DNA from: Carex sylvatica
Taxonomy: Eukaryota > Streptophyta > Magnoliopsida > Poales > Cyperaceae
Direction of reading: 5' to 3'
Assembly (NCBI GenBank): GCA_964058845.1
Contig: CAXKVR010000864.1
Coordinates: forward strand, 1-19,644
DNA: 19,644 bases
Part shown: positions 1-10,739 of the stretch, in pieces
Numbering within the stretch: position 1 is the first letter of the stretch
Layout of the letters: each line of letters begins with the position of its first letter
The notes under the pieces: generated by a model
What the model was told of the DNA's origin: nothing
Databases searched by the model: none
What the model saw: only the letters and a program-made list of their open reading frames with translations
Translations under genes and position numbers: made by a program

Positions 1-2500
1 CCTGTCTTTTGAAGATGTAAATAGCATCAATTTGTTCTAAAGTTCCTGAGGTCGAAACTTATTTTTTTACTCCTGCCTTTGGACTGTTGCTTTAATTGCT
101 CTTTCAGTGGTCAAGAGTTCATCTATGGAAAATTCTAATTTTTGTTGGAAGTCTTTAGATTTTGAAATGTATGACGTAGTGGTATATTTGAACCGGTATC
201 CTGAGGAGTGATGAGTTTGTTAGCGATCTAAGACCATGGACAAATTATTTCACTATCGTCTTTATCAAGTGCCCAAAACGATTTCTGAAATTGGTTCAGT
301 ACAAAACTTCAATCTATTTTAAACAGAAAGGAAGGATCTTAAAAGATACATCAAGAGATTCAATAAGAAGGATATAAAATTATATTTGGTTTAGTTGGCA
401 ATATTTGGTCAACACAGGATACATTTACGGTGTTATATAATATGTACCTCCTACGATCGAAGGGTATTTAAGTTATTTAAAGGCACAGATAATTCTCTTC
501 CTCAAATTCCAAAGGCTCCTGCCCTGGTTATTATTTATTTAAAATTTAACGACTACATATTAATTTGGTACAGGGATAATTTATAATCCTTGACCGATCC
601 ATCGATGGCGATTTATGGTCGACTGAAATGTTTGTCCAACAATTATTATCATTTATCTATTATCTTGACAATATATTTTGACATTATTCAGCCGTAAATT
701 GGCTATATATCTGTGCCCCACTTCAACCTTTGATGTAATATTGCTATATAACTTCCTCAATTTAAGAACATAAGAGTTTTTTGTATTATGACATATGTTA
801 TCACTTCTATGGTGTTTTCTTGAGTTTGCGCATGATTTTATCCATGAAGGATTGAAAAGTGTTCTAACCAAATATAAATATAACTAGGGGCTCAGCCGCT
901 CAGCCCGGAACTTCGCAGCCAGTTTATTGTCATTTAAACAAGTATAGTTTAGAAGAAGAAGAAAAAAAACATAGAAACGAACAATCAGTTAAAATGAACA
1001 AAGGATAGATTAATAATATCGATTTAATTCAAAATTAGAAGTTACAATATTTTTCTCCTAACAATCCGTTGGTTTCAGTAATCTACAGTGTTTATTTAGA
1101 ACATTTAAATCTATAGGAAAAATGGAATTTGTAGTTGTGCTGATATATGATAAATATCAAAATGCAATGAACTTTTTGTAAAGAAAATCACAAATATCTG
1201 CTTGACCCATGAAGGACTAGAGAATCATAAAACACTTTCGTCATCAAATATAAATACATATGGAGCACAAATAAAAGGTACATATAAGAGATTGCAATTA
1301 ATAATTATATATTGTTAATGATATCTGAACAGTTGATGGAAATAACTTTATTATTTTATATTTATTATTATTTATTGAATCCCAAATTTAATATAAAAAA
1401 AAAAGCACCTGTCAGAAACCCGGATACGCTGCAACTAAAATTCCTGTTAAATTTAATCTTTATCAAAGAACATGGTCAGTAGATGCCATACTTGTATTAA
1501 TTTAACATTGTAAGACATTCTCAAAACGAAACAAAAAAAAAATGGTAAAAATTGACGATTTCACCTCGTATTCATCATTATAACGACCTGATTCTTTTCG
1601 TTTTTGTCGTTTCTAAGCGCGCCAGCAACAAGTTCTGAGTGGAGAAGCAGTTGATTTCGTCGTTCTCCTGCAAGCTGATGTTTTGTTAGACCCTATTTAT
1701 AATGCAAATTTGCACATATACCCTACCGACCAGCAACAATTTCTTCTGTTGTTTTATAAAAAATAAAAATTGGATAGAAAGCGTTAATTGTTGTGATGTT
1801 ACATATTATGTTATATCAATTTAATATTTTTTGACATGATGTATTGTGAATAAAATCCTTTCCATCATCATAATTGTTTATATTAAAAAAACTAAGATGT
1901 GAATACGTTGTTTATCTTTTACATACAGTGTAAAAATTATTTTTTCTGATTTGAAAATGGTTAAAACATTCATAGATCGACTTTTGAAACTCAACCATTT
2001 AATATTTAAATCATTTAATTCAAAGTTAAACGACTTTTAAATTTTTTCATTGTGCTCATAAAAATATATTATATTTTAATTGTGTTTTTATGTGAATCAA
2101 TGAGTTGAAAAATCAATGTCTAGAAATTATCCACATTAGTACATTTTTACAAAATTAACATGTCTTAATTTTTTTCACGTACATAATAAAATAATTTCGA
2201 TCATATCCAACAGTTTTATTTTGACTTTTAAATATTGAATTTTGAGTTATTAAAGTTTTTAATAATAGAGGCATGAAAACACAAAAAATGAAGCATTTGA
2301 ACCCTCTTCATTTAAATAATAGATAACATATCTTCAATATTATCAAATATTCAAATAAATTTTACCTTAAAACATGGATTCATATAACTGTTCTTTTATA
2401 AACTCCAAATTCCGTTTAAAAGAAGATGATCGAGGTATAAACTTTGAGAGGTCCTCCAATATTCTGAGTTTCTAAATACATAATTCGCAATTTAGCAACA
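1..2500. other. AT-rich intergenic DNA, no supported gene
   Basis: Reading frames here are short, stop-rich and match no family I recognise. Small GC-richer islands occur at about 885-925 and 1600-1680. The second lies just downstream, on the - strand, of a TATAAATAG sequence (see findings). Confidence 0.5.
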
Positions 2501-2582
2501 TTTCAGATTACAAATTTGGCGAGGCTTTATCTGAAAATGCTACTTACAAGTTGCAAAGTTACTATCGCCAAATATTCTTCTT

Positions 2583-2604
2583 AAAAAAAAAAAAAAAAAA
2601 AAAA
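2583..2604. repeat. Poly(A) run of 22
   Basis: A simple A tract lies about 40 bp upstream of the REC8 TATA box. It may be a nucleosome-excluding element or the tail of an old insertion; no flanking target duplication was seen. Confidence 0.7.
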
Positions 2605-2646
2605 TTTATAGAAAGAATTCCCATTTTAACCCGGCGAGAAACAGAC

Positions 2647-2657
2647 TATATATATAT
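2647..2657 (+). promoter_or_regulatory. Likely TATA box of REC8
   Basis: An 11-nt run of alternating T and A lies 186 bases before the REC8 start codon. It is followed by pyrimidine-rich DNA typical of plant core promoters (2700-2780). Transcription would be expected to begin near 2680-2690, giving a leader of roughly 155 nt. This is inferred from position and composition only. Confidence 0.5.
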
Positions 2658-2842
2658 GAGCCGTTGCACTAGGTGTCGTAATCACCCATTCAGAAAAGCA
2701 GGCGTCCTTCTCTGACAAACCTCTCTTCTCCATTTTCCCGCTATTTCTCTAAACATCTCTTCCACTCTTTCTATAATTTAGTTCTCTACCAGATCATCTC
2801 TATTGAGATTTTATAAGATAAGCTTGCTAGTTTCGATTAGAT

Positions 2843-5800
2843 ATGTTCTATTCGCATCAGCTCCTTGCAAGAAAAGCACCACTGGGCCAGATATGGTTGA
2901 TATATAGTCTATTTAATTAGTCTCTTTCTGATCTAGTTTGAGCTAGCTAGCTTTTATGTTTTGTTTCTAGTTTATCCGATTTTTTTTTTGTAATATCTTG
3001 AAATTGTTTGAATCTGATTTTCAGGATGGCAGCAACGTTGCACTCGAAGATAAACAGGAAGAAGCTTAACAAGCTCAACATCATTCAGATCTGGTGCGTT
3101 TTTTTTATCTTTACGTCTCTTCCCTTTTCTCTGTTTCACTTACATTTCAATTAGTTATTTGTTCGTACCTCTGTTTTTTTTTTAGCTTCCTCTAAGAGCA
3201 TCTTAATTGATTTAAGGTTGTTGAATTTAATTTCACTTTTGTACTTGCATTTCGAATTTCTTTATTGATTTTCAGTGAGGAGATTTTGAACCCTTCAGTG
3301 CCAATGGCTCTAAGGCTCTCTGGAATCCTTATGGGTAAGAAACACCATTCAAACTCCAAATAAATCTGAAATTAGTGTTTTCTTCTCTGTAATTGTTTCT
3401 CCTCACACTTAATGCCCGCCTTTATTTAGGTGGAGTTGTTATTGTTTATGAGCGGAAGGTGAAGCTCCTCTATGGTTGGTCTCTGTCTCTCTAGTTTTCT
3501 TCATTTCCAATGTTTTACAGATTTTATTTATTTTCATTGAGATCGGAATAGAAATCTAACATTTATCCGTTGCGTTTCTTTCTTTCACAGATGATATTAA
3601 CCGTCTTGTGGTAATCCTTCTGACTTTCTGATCGCCTTTTTCATTTTATCTTATTACACCTATCAGTACAATATTTTCCTCTATTTTCTCATCTCTTTCG
3701 TACATTTGTTTTAATTTCAGGCCGAACTCAATGAAGTATGGAAAGCTAAGCCCGTCAAGAATTCTAATGTTCTCCCTAAAGGAAAAGCAAAGGCCAGGTA
3801 TCTACTAGTTACGTTATTTACTGTTTTATAAATGATAGATCTAGATTAAATTATATTAATCTACAAATTGTAAATAGAATGTAAATCTCAAAACAATCTA
3901 GTTAAACGAGTTTTTTTGTCGAATTTGTCATTCGAAAACAAGTCCAGCGGATACAAGAAGAGTTACTCCAATCATCCAATAATAATTTAATAAAGTAATA
4001 TTTAGTTGTTGTTTTTATAGTATTTAGTCCTTAAATCTATTGCAGTATATGTATTCATTCATGTAAAGTGGCCGTTGGATAATGATCTGACAGCTTTTAC
4101 TCGCTATAGGTATGAATCAGTTACATTGCCTAGGCCAGGGAACGTGGATACCGAGGTGGAGCCCACCCTGCCAGGCGCCGATGCTACGTTCGCTGCTGCC
4201 AGATTGGAACATATGGTAATGATTTCTTATTTAATTTGTAGGACATTGTTTGCCTCATGACGAAAATACCCCTTCATGTGGTCAATTGGCGGTGAGTTGA
4301 CCATTTCTAACCAACTGTGTGAGGGGCGTTTTTGTCGAATTGGTGGTGAATAATGAAACTTTATAATTTATATAACTGTATCAGGGTACAATTTTTTTTT
4401 TCTTTTTGGTGGCATACCCGCTGTGTTATTTTATTCACACGTGCTAGTACCGCGATGACTTTGCCGCTTTGAAATCAAAAAAAAAAAAAAGGGTACCGCG
4501 ATGACTAGAGTTCGAGTCCAGTCTCTTTGGGGCCTTCGTGCAGAAGCTTTTGTGCTAGGTCGCTGACATGCGGGTCCCAGTCAATAGACAATAGTTGGCT
4601 GGCTTACGGTTGGAAAGATCTGACCGATTAAGGGGGTCCTGCTTCTCAGCGAAACTGGTGGATCTCTGTGGGAACCTCCTTGACAGAATTTTTCTCTTCG
4701 GGCTCTGGTTGCTGCTTCTGCCAGTCGTTATAATCATGGTCTTCTCTGAAGACATTAAACTTAATAATTGGCGACCCCATTAAGACTTATAGGTTGTCTG
4801 ATTTTGTAGCATGGAATCGACACGACCAATGTTCGATAAAATGCCTCAAAGGCATCACAGATGAAAAAAACATTGGCACGGTTAGTTTGGTCATGCTGAG
4901 GTAAAAATACTAATAGCCCACGTAACTATGCATGTCTATTCATGCCCATCCTAGCTGTAGGTGCTGGGCCTATTGTCTGAGAAAGACTAGTTTAATTGTT
5001 GCTTAGACTTTCTCATATTTGTTGACCAGCTAACAACACATCTGGTCTCTTGCTTGTTTTGAATGTAGAGATTGGATGATTTGGATGAGCAATACGTCCA
5101 CATTGAAATCAATGATTATGATATCTCTGATAACCATCACCAAGGTTTGTTCTCTTATATCCCCTTTTTCAAAAATTAGAAATTAATATAATAATAAAAT
5201 AATAAGAAACCTCAGTATACTAATTTGATTTGCAGCTCAAGCTGAGGACATCACTCTGGCTGACAACAAAGACTCTGTCTTTGCAGAGACCTTTCACTAT
5301 GACCGTTTTGAAAGGTGGCACAAATAAAAATGAATTCTACGCTGGTGCCAAATTTACAGATCTAACCTTTTTTATGGTGGTGCTTTTTGATAGGTTTGAC
5401 ATGAGAGAAGACGAAATACACATCGATCTAACCACACCTCCTGACCATGAGATGCCCAACATCATACCATCACCACCTAGATATGATGATGTCATGCAAG
5501 TTGACAACACCACCATACGCTCCTCTACTTCTCAACCCCCTGATCCTACCTTTCATGATGATGCCATACCATTCACCAACACTACCAATCATCCTCAATG
5601 TTAGTGGTAATCATGAAAACAAGCATGTTTGTACCTGGCAAGTTGTGCATCTACTTGCTCTGTACTAAATGGTTGTACGTTACTGATATGATTTATGTGG
5701 TGCCATAACTAAAGTGACTCAAATTTGTTAGAAGTACATTGAGTTTGGTTCAAGTCCATTGTATTTAGTGGATTTATTGATAAAGCTATTATTAATTAGT

Positions 5801-8800
5801 GCATCACCTCTGTTCTGACACAGGTGGATCTCCTGAGCAGCAAGATGAGCAACGCCAAAAGGTTCTCACCTTCCCCATTTTCAGATTATTCTAAAATCAT
5901 TGAAAACAAAGTTATCCTGAAATTTTTTCTCTTAAATTACACAGGTTGATAATGCAGAGAGGCCAAAGGCTCCGAAGAGGAGAGCGGCTAGAAACAATGT
6001 TTCAAGGCTTCGAATTGACAATGAACAAATCATGATATCTGGTACAGTGTACCAGTCGTGGCTTAAGGATACATCTCAAATTGTTACCAAGCGAAGAAAA
6101 GTCAATCAGGTATGGTTTTATAGTTGCGAATCCTCAGCTACTTTGAAATATTATTGATAAAATTGTTTCATCTTCTGAACTGTATAGGGGTTGTCATTAC
6201 CAGAAATTAAAGGCTGTTGAAGTTTACTTTTTTTTTATTATTTGTATAGTTGTCAAGCTAAATCTTTATTTCATTATATAAAAATTACCATCGGCATAAA
6301 ACGTACAGGTTTCTAGTTCTATCACATTAACTGCGTTGATGGAAGTGCCTCCTGTTGCAATCATTACTGGGTATGAAAAGTTTCCTCCTGGCTTTTACTT
6401 CCCAAAGACCATCATGGACCTATGGCAGGAGTGTACTCGACCAAAGTCGCCGGAAAAAGAAAATTTGCCTCAAGGTAAGCCATGAGAGCACCCCTTTTGT
6501 CTCCCAATAGTAAATGCTTTTATTTTGTTCTGCAAATTGTATGTGAAGTTTTCATTTGGAATCCTGCAAAGGCTAGTAGCTTGTATCTTGCTTTGGACTT
6601 GTAATATTCTTGAATATATATACTTCCAGTAGTAGCACCTCAATTTTGGAACAATTATGTGAAATTGACTGATACAAGCCACAGAGCAACATAAGTTATT
6701 ATATGAATAGATTTACAAGCTTTTGCATGAGTAAATGTGGAGAATGATTATTTCATTTAGTGTATAAGAGTGAGTCTAAGAGTTTTAAATTTTAAGGGAA
6801 AACATCGCCACAGGCTCCCCATCAACAGAACACAAGGAACATTCCAGAGGAGGAATTCTATCCTCAAGACCTTCCTGAATTTGTAATATTTTATTTAGCT
6901 GTCTACATTTTAATTTTCAACTCAGTAGTCTATATAGCATCGGAACCTTTTCTAACTTGAATTTTTTTCAAAACAAAGCCTCCTGAGATGTTCCCAGACA
7001 ATTGGGGGCAGTACAACCCAGATGACTCAGTGGAAAGGATGAGGAAGGATCTAGAGGACTTGGGTTTTGATGCTGGTCAGCATAGTGGGCATTTTACTCC
7101 ATCTAGTCCAGGTAGCTACTAGAATTTAACTGGATAATTGTCATCCTTCCCTCAATTTATTACATTTTTCTTGTTTCATTTTCCTCTTTCAAATTCACAA
7201 GATTTACTGTGTGGCTGATGTACGTCACTAGTGTGCGCAGGATATACTTTGTAATCCATGTCACTCTGATAGTCACTATACCCTCTTCATTCTCATGTTT
7301 ACCACAGTTTGGTTTTCCTAGAAACTTCTTGTTGGCCCAATCAAGCCCCATCTGATATTCAACCAAAACTGAAAACCACAATTCAAAGCTATAATCTGAC
7401 AGCTAGTTCTGTTACTTCTATGATGGATTGCATAATATATTCATTTTTATGTTGGCAGGACATTCAGGATCAGGCCAATCAGCTCGGAGCTTAGGTTCTG
7501 GGCCCACTCTACCAGTCGGTGAATCTGAGATGCTTCCAACTGGAAGGTAAGGAGAATCAAGGTGCTCAGTTCTGTTATGAAAGATTTTGATCAGAGATCT
7601 CAAGTTAATACAGACATTCAGTTCTGGTACCTATTTCATGAGTATGCCCGGTCACACGTTGATAAGAGGATTACTTTCTGTAAGCATGATAAATTAGGTC
7701 TAATTTATGTAACAACTTGATACGGTACAATACATTTCGGACACAGACATGGTACGACTTTAGAAGTGTCTGTGCCACATAGGGTTTAATACAAGTGTCT
7801 ATTGTGGAAACAGATCAAAAAGAAGGCAACAATCCTCCTTAGGAGGTAGCCATCTTGAGACAGTTGAGGAGGAACCTTTTGTGGCTGCCTTCAAGATTCG
7901 GAGGGTGTCAGAGGAGGGCCCGACCCCCGAAACAGGTACCAACACCAACGCCCTGCCCCACCCAAAAAGATAAAACTAAAAAATATAAAAATAAATAAAA
8001 GGAGAAGGAACAAAGAAAAGATCTCCAAAAAGAATTTTAAGTTCAATATAGTTTTATTTTTTATTCTTTCCCCAAGAAAACATAAATCAATGGCCAGTAT
8101 CATCTAAATGATGTGGCATTGGCACATCTACATATACTCTGAATGAACTTACCTGATTGTGGCATATTTTTGTAGACATACCATAGGCTTGTGTAAAAGT
8201 AGGATTGTTTCAGTACTCTCTGATTGAGAATATAGGCTGTATCCATTGTCTAATTTATTATTGTTGTCCTAAGAAAAATTGAAATTCTATGTCAGAGCCC
8301 TTAATGGAAACCGGGCCAACGCCAACTCAAACTCCTCTCCGAGGTACAAGCTCCGATGTTCCTGTAGACCCTATGACTCTGGCAATCAAATGGTAAGTAA
8401 AGCATTTCTTATTTGTAGCAAATAATGTCTTCCTTGTGAAAGCTTCATTCACACAGAATCACACCCTACAGATCTTCAATATGACATATCTTACCCTTGA
8501 AAGATAGGAATATAATGCTACTCTCTAAATACAACAAGAATGAAGTAGTAGTTCGGACATTTTTTCAGGTGAAATTGACAGTTAAATATGTGTATTGTTT
8601 GTTCATTAAAGGATTTGTACATCTGATGTATTGATGTGTTCTTTTTCCTTTTCTGGTGGTGGCTTCTTCTTCTTTTTTTTTTGGGTGGGAGGGAGGGTTT
8701 ACGATACTTGTTTCACAGAGGAATATACTGTATTTTGGGGTATTTGAGGCACACATGAGAAAATTTTCTCTTTATCTATAGTAAGATGACTTTTTACTAA

Positions 8801-9672
8801 TGCAAACTATATGCAGCCAACTTAAATTACACTTTGAAACTCCTGGGGCCCCGAAGTATGAATCGCTTGGTCAGTTAGCTCAGGGGATGAATGCTTCAAG
8901 AGCTGCCAAGTTTTTTTATCAGACATGTGGTAATTCCCCTTCCGCCCCCTCTCTCTTAAGCAATTATCCAAATTTTTTATGTTCAAATACTTCATCAACG
9001 TTTCTGTTTGCAGCCAACACCAAATTTTTTATTCATTTGCAAAAGTAACTTGCAAAAATAATTAAAGTTTTAGCCAACTTAAAGAATACGAGTAAGGCTA
9101 TGGTACTATGCATAGCACAGATTGGTCCGTACTATGGATCAATATTTTTGTTTTTAAAGTTTAGATAGTTGATCTGAACTATTCAATATTATTTCCATAT
9201 GACTAAATTTTACATTTTTTAGAATTTTTTTATTATTTTTTGGATAGGTAGAAAATCTCTATTATTGAATGGGGTCTAGAATCATCAGATCAAATGATTT
9301 TATACCTATCTCAAATAATAATAAAAAAATTCTAAAAAAATGTAAAATTTGGTTTACAAGTACATTTTCATATGGAGATCATGTTAAATGGTTTAGATTG
9401 ATTGTTTGGACTTTGAAAATAGATATATTGATCCATAGTACGGACCAATGCGCTATGCATAGTACCATAGCCTCACTCCAACAGGGTAATTTTCCATATA
9501 AACTCAAAAAGAAAAAAAAATTCATGTAGCATTTTCTTTTACCGATATAGTAAAGAGACTAACCAATCTTGTTTGGACCTAATGTGTAGTTCTTGCAACT
9601 CGTAATTACATAAAGGTTGTGCAGGAGGAGCCATACGGCAATGTACAAATCTCAAGGGGGCCAAAAATGTAG
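2843..9672 (+). CDS. REC8: Meiotic cohesin subunit REC8 (SYN1/DIF1-like alpha-kleisin), 20 coding exons
   Basis: Exons: 2843-2895, 3025-3093, 3276-3334, 3430-3474, 3591-3610, 3721-3797, 4110-4215, 5069-5144, 5236-5314, 5394-5599, 5824-5861, 5945-6109, 6309-6474, 6797-6882, 6979-7111, 7459-7546, 7814-7935, 8296-8392, 8817-8929, 9590-9672. They sum to 1881 nt (626 residues), close to Arabidopsis SYN1; every junction is GT/AG and in phase. The N-terminal Rad21/Rec8 domain (about 1-107) opens MFYSHQLLARKAPLGQIW and would bind SMC3. The middle is acidic and proline-rich, with basic patches at 284-292 and 325-328 that could be NLSs, and a separase-type ExxR at 434-437. The C-terminal winged helix (about 562-626, with HFETPGAP) would bind SMC1. 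Family role: closes the cohesin ring on meiotic chromosomes in the nucleus and is cut by separase at anaphase. Some borders in the poorly conserved middle (exons 13-18) rest on phase alone. Identity is very secure. Confidence 0.95.
4447..4506 (+). mobile_element. Tiny poly(A)-tailed insertion with 14-bp target duplication
   Basis: The 14-mer GTACCGCGATGACT occurs at 4447-4460 and again, identical, at 4493-4506. Between them lie 32 nt: TTGCCGC, then a short AT stretch, then a run of A ending in GG. An identical direct repeat around a poly(A)-ended segment is the mark of target-primed retrotransposition. The insert is so short that it would be an extreme 5' truncation of a LINE or SINE. The family cannot be named. 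Confidence 0.45.
4509..4519 (+). repeat. tRNA-like pol III B box, possible SINE relic
   Basis: AGTTCGAGTCC differs by one base from the B-box consensus GGTTCGANNCC and begins two bases after the second copy of the 14-bp repeat at 4493-4506. No tRNA cloverleaf can be built around it and no clear A box was found upstream. A decayed tRNA-derived SINE is more likely than a tRNA gene. Its 3' limit is not visible. Confidence 0.3.
9090..9478. mobile_element. Long-hairpin MITE in the last REC8 intron
   Basis: The left arm (9090-9250) and right arm (about 9303-9478) are inverted copies over most of their length. Both read GAGTRAGGCTATGGTACTAT inward from the ends, continue through TTGGTCCGTACTATGGATCA, and finish near GATAGGTA by a short loop of about 50 bp. 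There is no transposase frame, so this is a non-autonomous foldback element. No convincing target duplication was found, so neither superfamily nor exact ends can be fixed. The element lies wholly inside intron 19 (8930-9589), clear of both splice sites. The 86-codon frame at 9269-9529 is a by-product of it. Confidence 0.8.
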
Positions 9673-10500
9673 CTTACTATTAACTAAACAAAGGATTTTC
9701 TCTCCATGCAACACCTCCTTTCCTAATTTCCTGTTTAATACTGGTTACTACAACATTGTTTTATGGTGCTAAGTTTAAATTTAGTAAATAGTTCAATGAA
9801 TATGTGGAGTACTTATTTGTCACTTCTCCAAGTTTTTGTCTTACAAGGGACTTATGTTGTCTTAAGGATCCCCAAATACTAGCAATTTCTTTTTTAAATT
9901 TTTTGACTTGTGGGATCAATGATTTGTTTCTGCACCTATTTTCCATTTTCCGTCTTTTTATCATGTGTATACTTGGTTTCAAACTGGACAAAGCTTCTGA
10001 TTTTCTTTTGTTGTTTCCTTGGCTCCTGAATCTTTCTGTGATGCAGCTGGCTCTGTTTCCTGGCTCGAAAAGTGGAGTTAACTTGGTTCAAATTTTGTAT
10101 AATTTGATTAAATTAGGAGAAATGGACAAGTAATTAAAAATTGTCAAAAATGCATATCCCTTTGGCAATTGAGAAGAAATAGTAAACACTTGTTTCCTTG
10201 AATTACATCATTGAAGCAATAATAAATTTACGTGCTTGACAATTTTATTTGGGTGGAATTGCGTTGCTCCCTGGTACTCTGACAGTACAAGATATTGAAA
10301 ATTGTCAAAAATGCATATATCTAATTAGAAAACATGGGACGGAGGGCACCTGCTTGAACAAATTACAAGCTTTCAATTTCAATCTTGCATCCTATGTTAT
10401 AATTTTGAAGGCAATAATCGGGTATACCGTAAAGTCTCAAGTACTAATGTTCCGATTATTTGCATAAATGGATCGAGATTCGAGGCATTTGAATGGGTAC
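9673..10500. other. REC8 3' flank and intergenic DNA
   Basis: This holds the expected REC8 3' UTR; no strong AATAAA occurs in the first 500 bases, and AATGAA near 9794 is a weak candidate. Open frames at 9804-10133 (+) and 9761-9991 (-) overlap each other, and neither resembles a known protein. Confidence 0.5.
10137..10318. repeat. 21-bp direct repeat pair
   Basis: AAAATTGTCAAAAATGCATA plus one further T occurs at 10137-10157 and again, identical, at 10298-10318. The 140 bp between them match nothing I recognise. The pair could be the target duplication of a small inserted element or a local duplication. Confidence 0.6.
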
Positions 10501-10739
10501 TAAATGTAAATTATTGATGTCCCGTGAGCCTAAAAGCGGAAGCCCACAATAAAACAGTCATAAGCCCACATTAGGCAGCCCGATAAGAGTTCTTTTTTTT
10601 TAAGACAGGTAAGAGTTTCTTTCGACAGGTGAACTATAATTCAAGTACTAATGAAATTCATAAAAAATAAATCACAGAAATTAATATCAAATCAAACAAT
10701 TATAATAAAAATAATAAAATTGAATAAGTAGAATTAAAC

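Larger units (their letters stand above)
2515..2741 (+). promoter_or_regulatory. Possible E2F-type sites at the REC8 promoter
   Basis: One exact TTTCCCGC lies at 2734-2741, in the predicted leader. Two TTTGGCGA sites, each one base off the TTTSSCGC consensus, lie in opposite orientation at 2515-2522 (+) and 2565-2572 (-). E2F/DP factors drive S-phase genes, which would suit a cohesin subunit loaded at premeiotic S phase. Short motifs like these arise by chance, so the call is tentative. Confidence 0.25.
4216..5068. other. REC8 intron 7 (853 bp), with repeat-like sequence
   Basis: This is the longest REC8 intron. It differs from its neighbours: a GC-richer block (4490-4720), a poly(A) run, a tRNA-like B box, and loosely inverted segments at about 4259-4275 and 4321-4337 (GACGAAAATACCCC against GGGGCGTTTTTGTCG). 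The short reading frames at 4555-4783 on both strands have no recognisable product. I read the intron as a mosaic of old insertions. Confidence 0.5.

Noticed and set aside
207..290. GTGATGA followed about 75 bases later by CTGA, like a box C/D snoRNA
   Set aside because: The flanks show no terminal stem and no internal boxes were found.
395..871. Short frames at 395-586 (+) and 653-871 (-)
   Set aside because: No family resemblance and no splice context; likely chance frames in AT-rich DNA.
838..1260. Similar stretches (CATGAAGGA, then AAATATAAATA) near 844 and 1209
   Set aside because: The match is too broken to call a repeat in such AT-rich DNA.
4509..4519. tRNA gene at the B box
   Set aside because: No acceptor, D or anticodon stems can be formed around it.
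5230..5604. 124-codon continuous frame
   Set aside because: It reads exon 9 in the wrong frame, through the 79-bp intron 9, into exon 10. The true product is spliced.
7730..7800. GTGTCTGTGCCACATAGGG-like sequence in REC8 intron 16, resembling a dispersed plant repeat
   Set aside because: Too short, with no boundaries or flanking duplication.
7891..8103. 70-codon - strand frame rich in Phe and Leu
   Set aside because: It comes from the A-rich + strand of REC8 exon 17 and intron 17.
9804..10133. 109-codon + strand frame after REC8, with an overlapping - strand frame at 9761-9991
   Set aside because: Both are AT-driven, overlap each other, lack recognisable domains, and lie in the expected REC8 3' flank.
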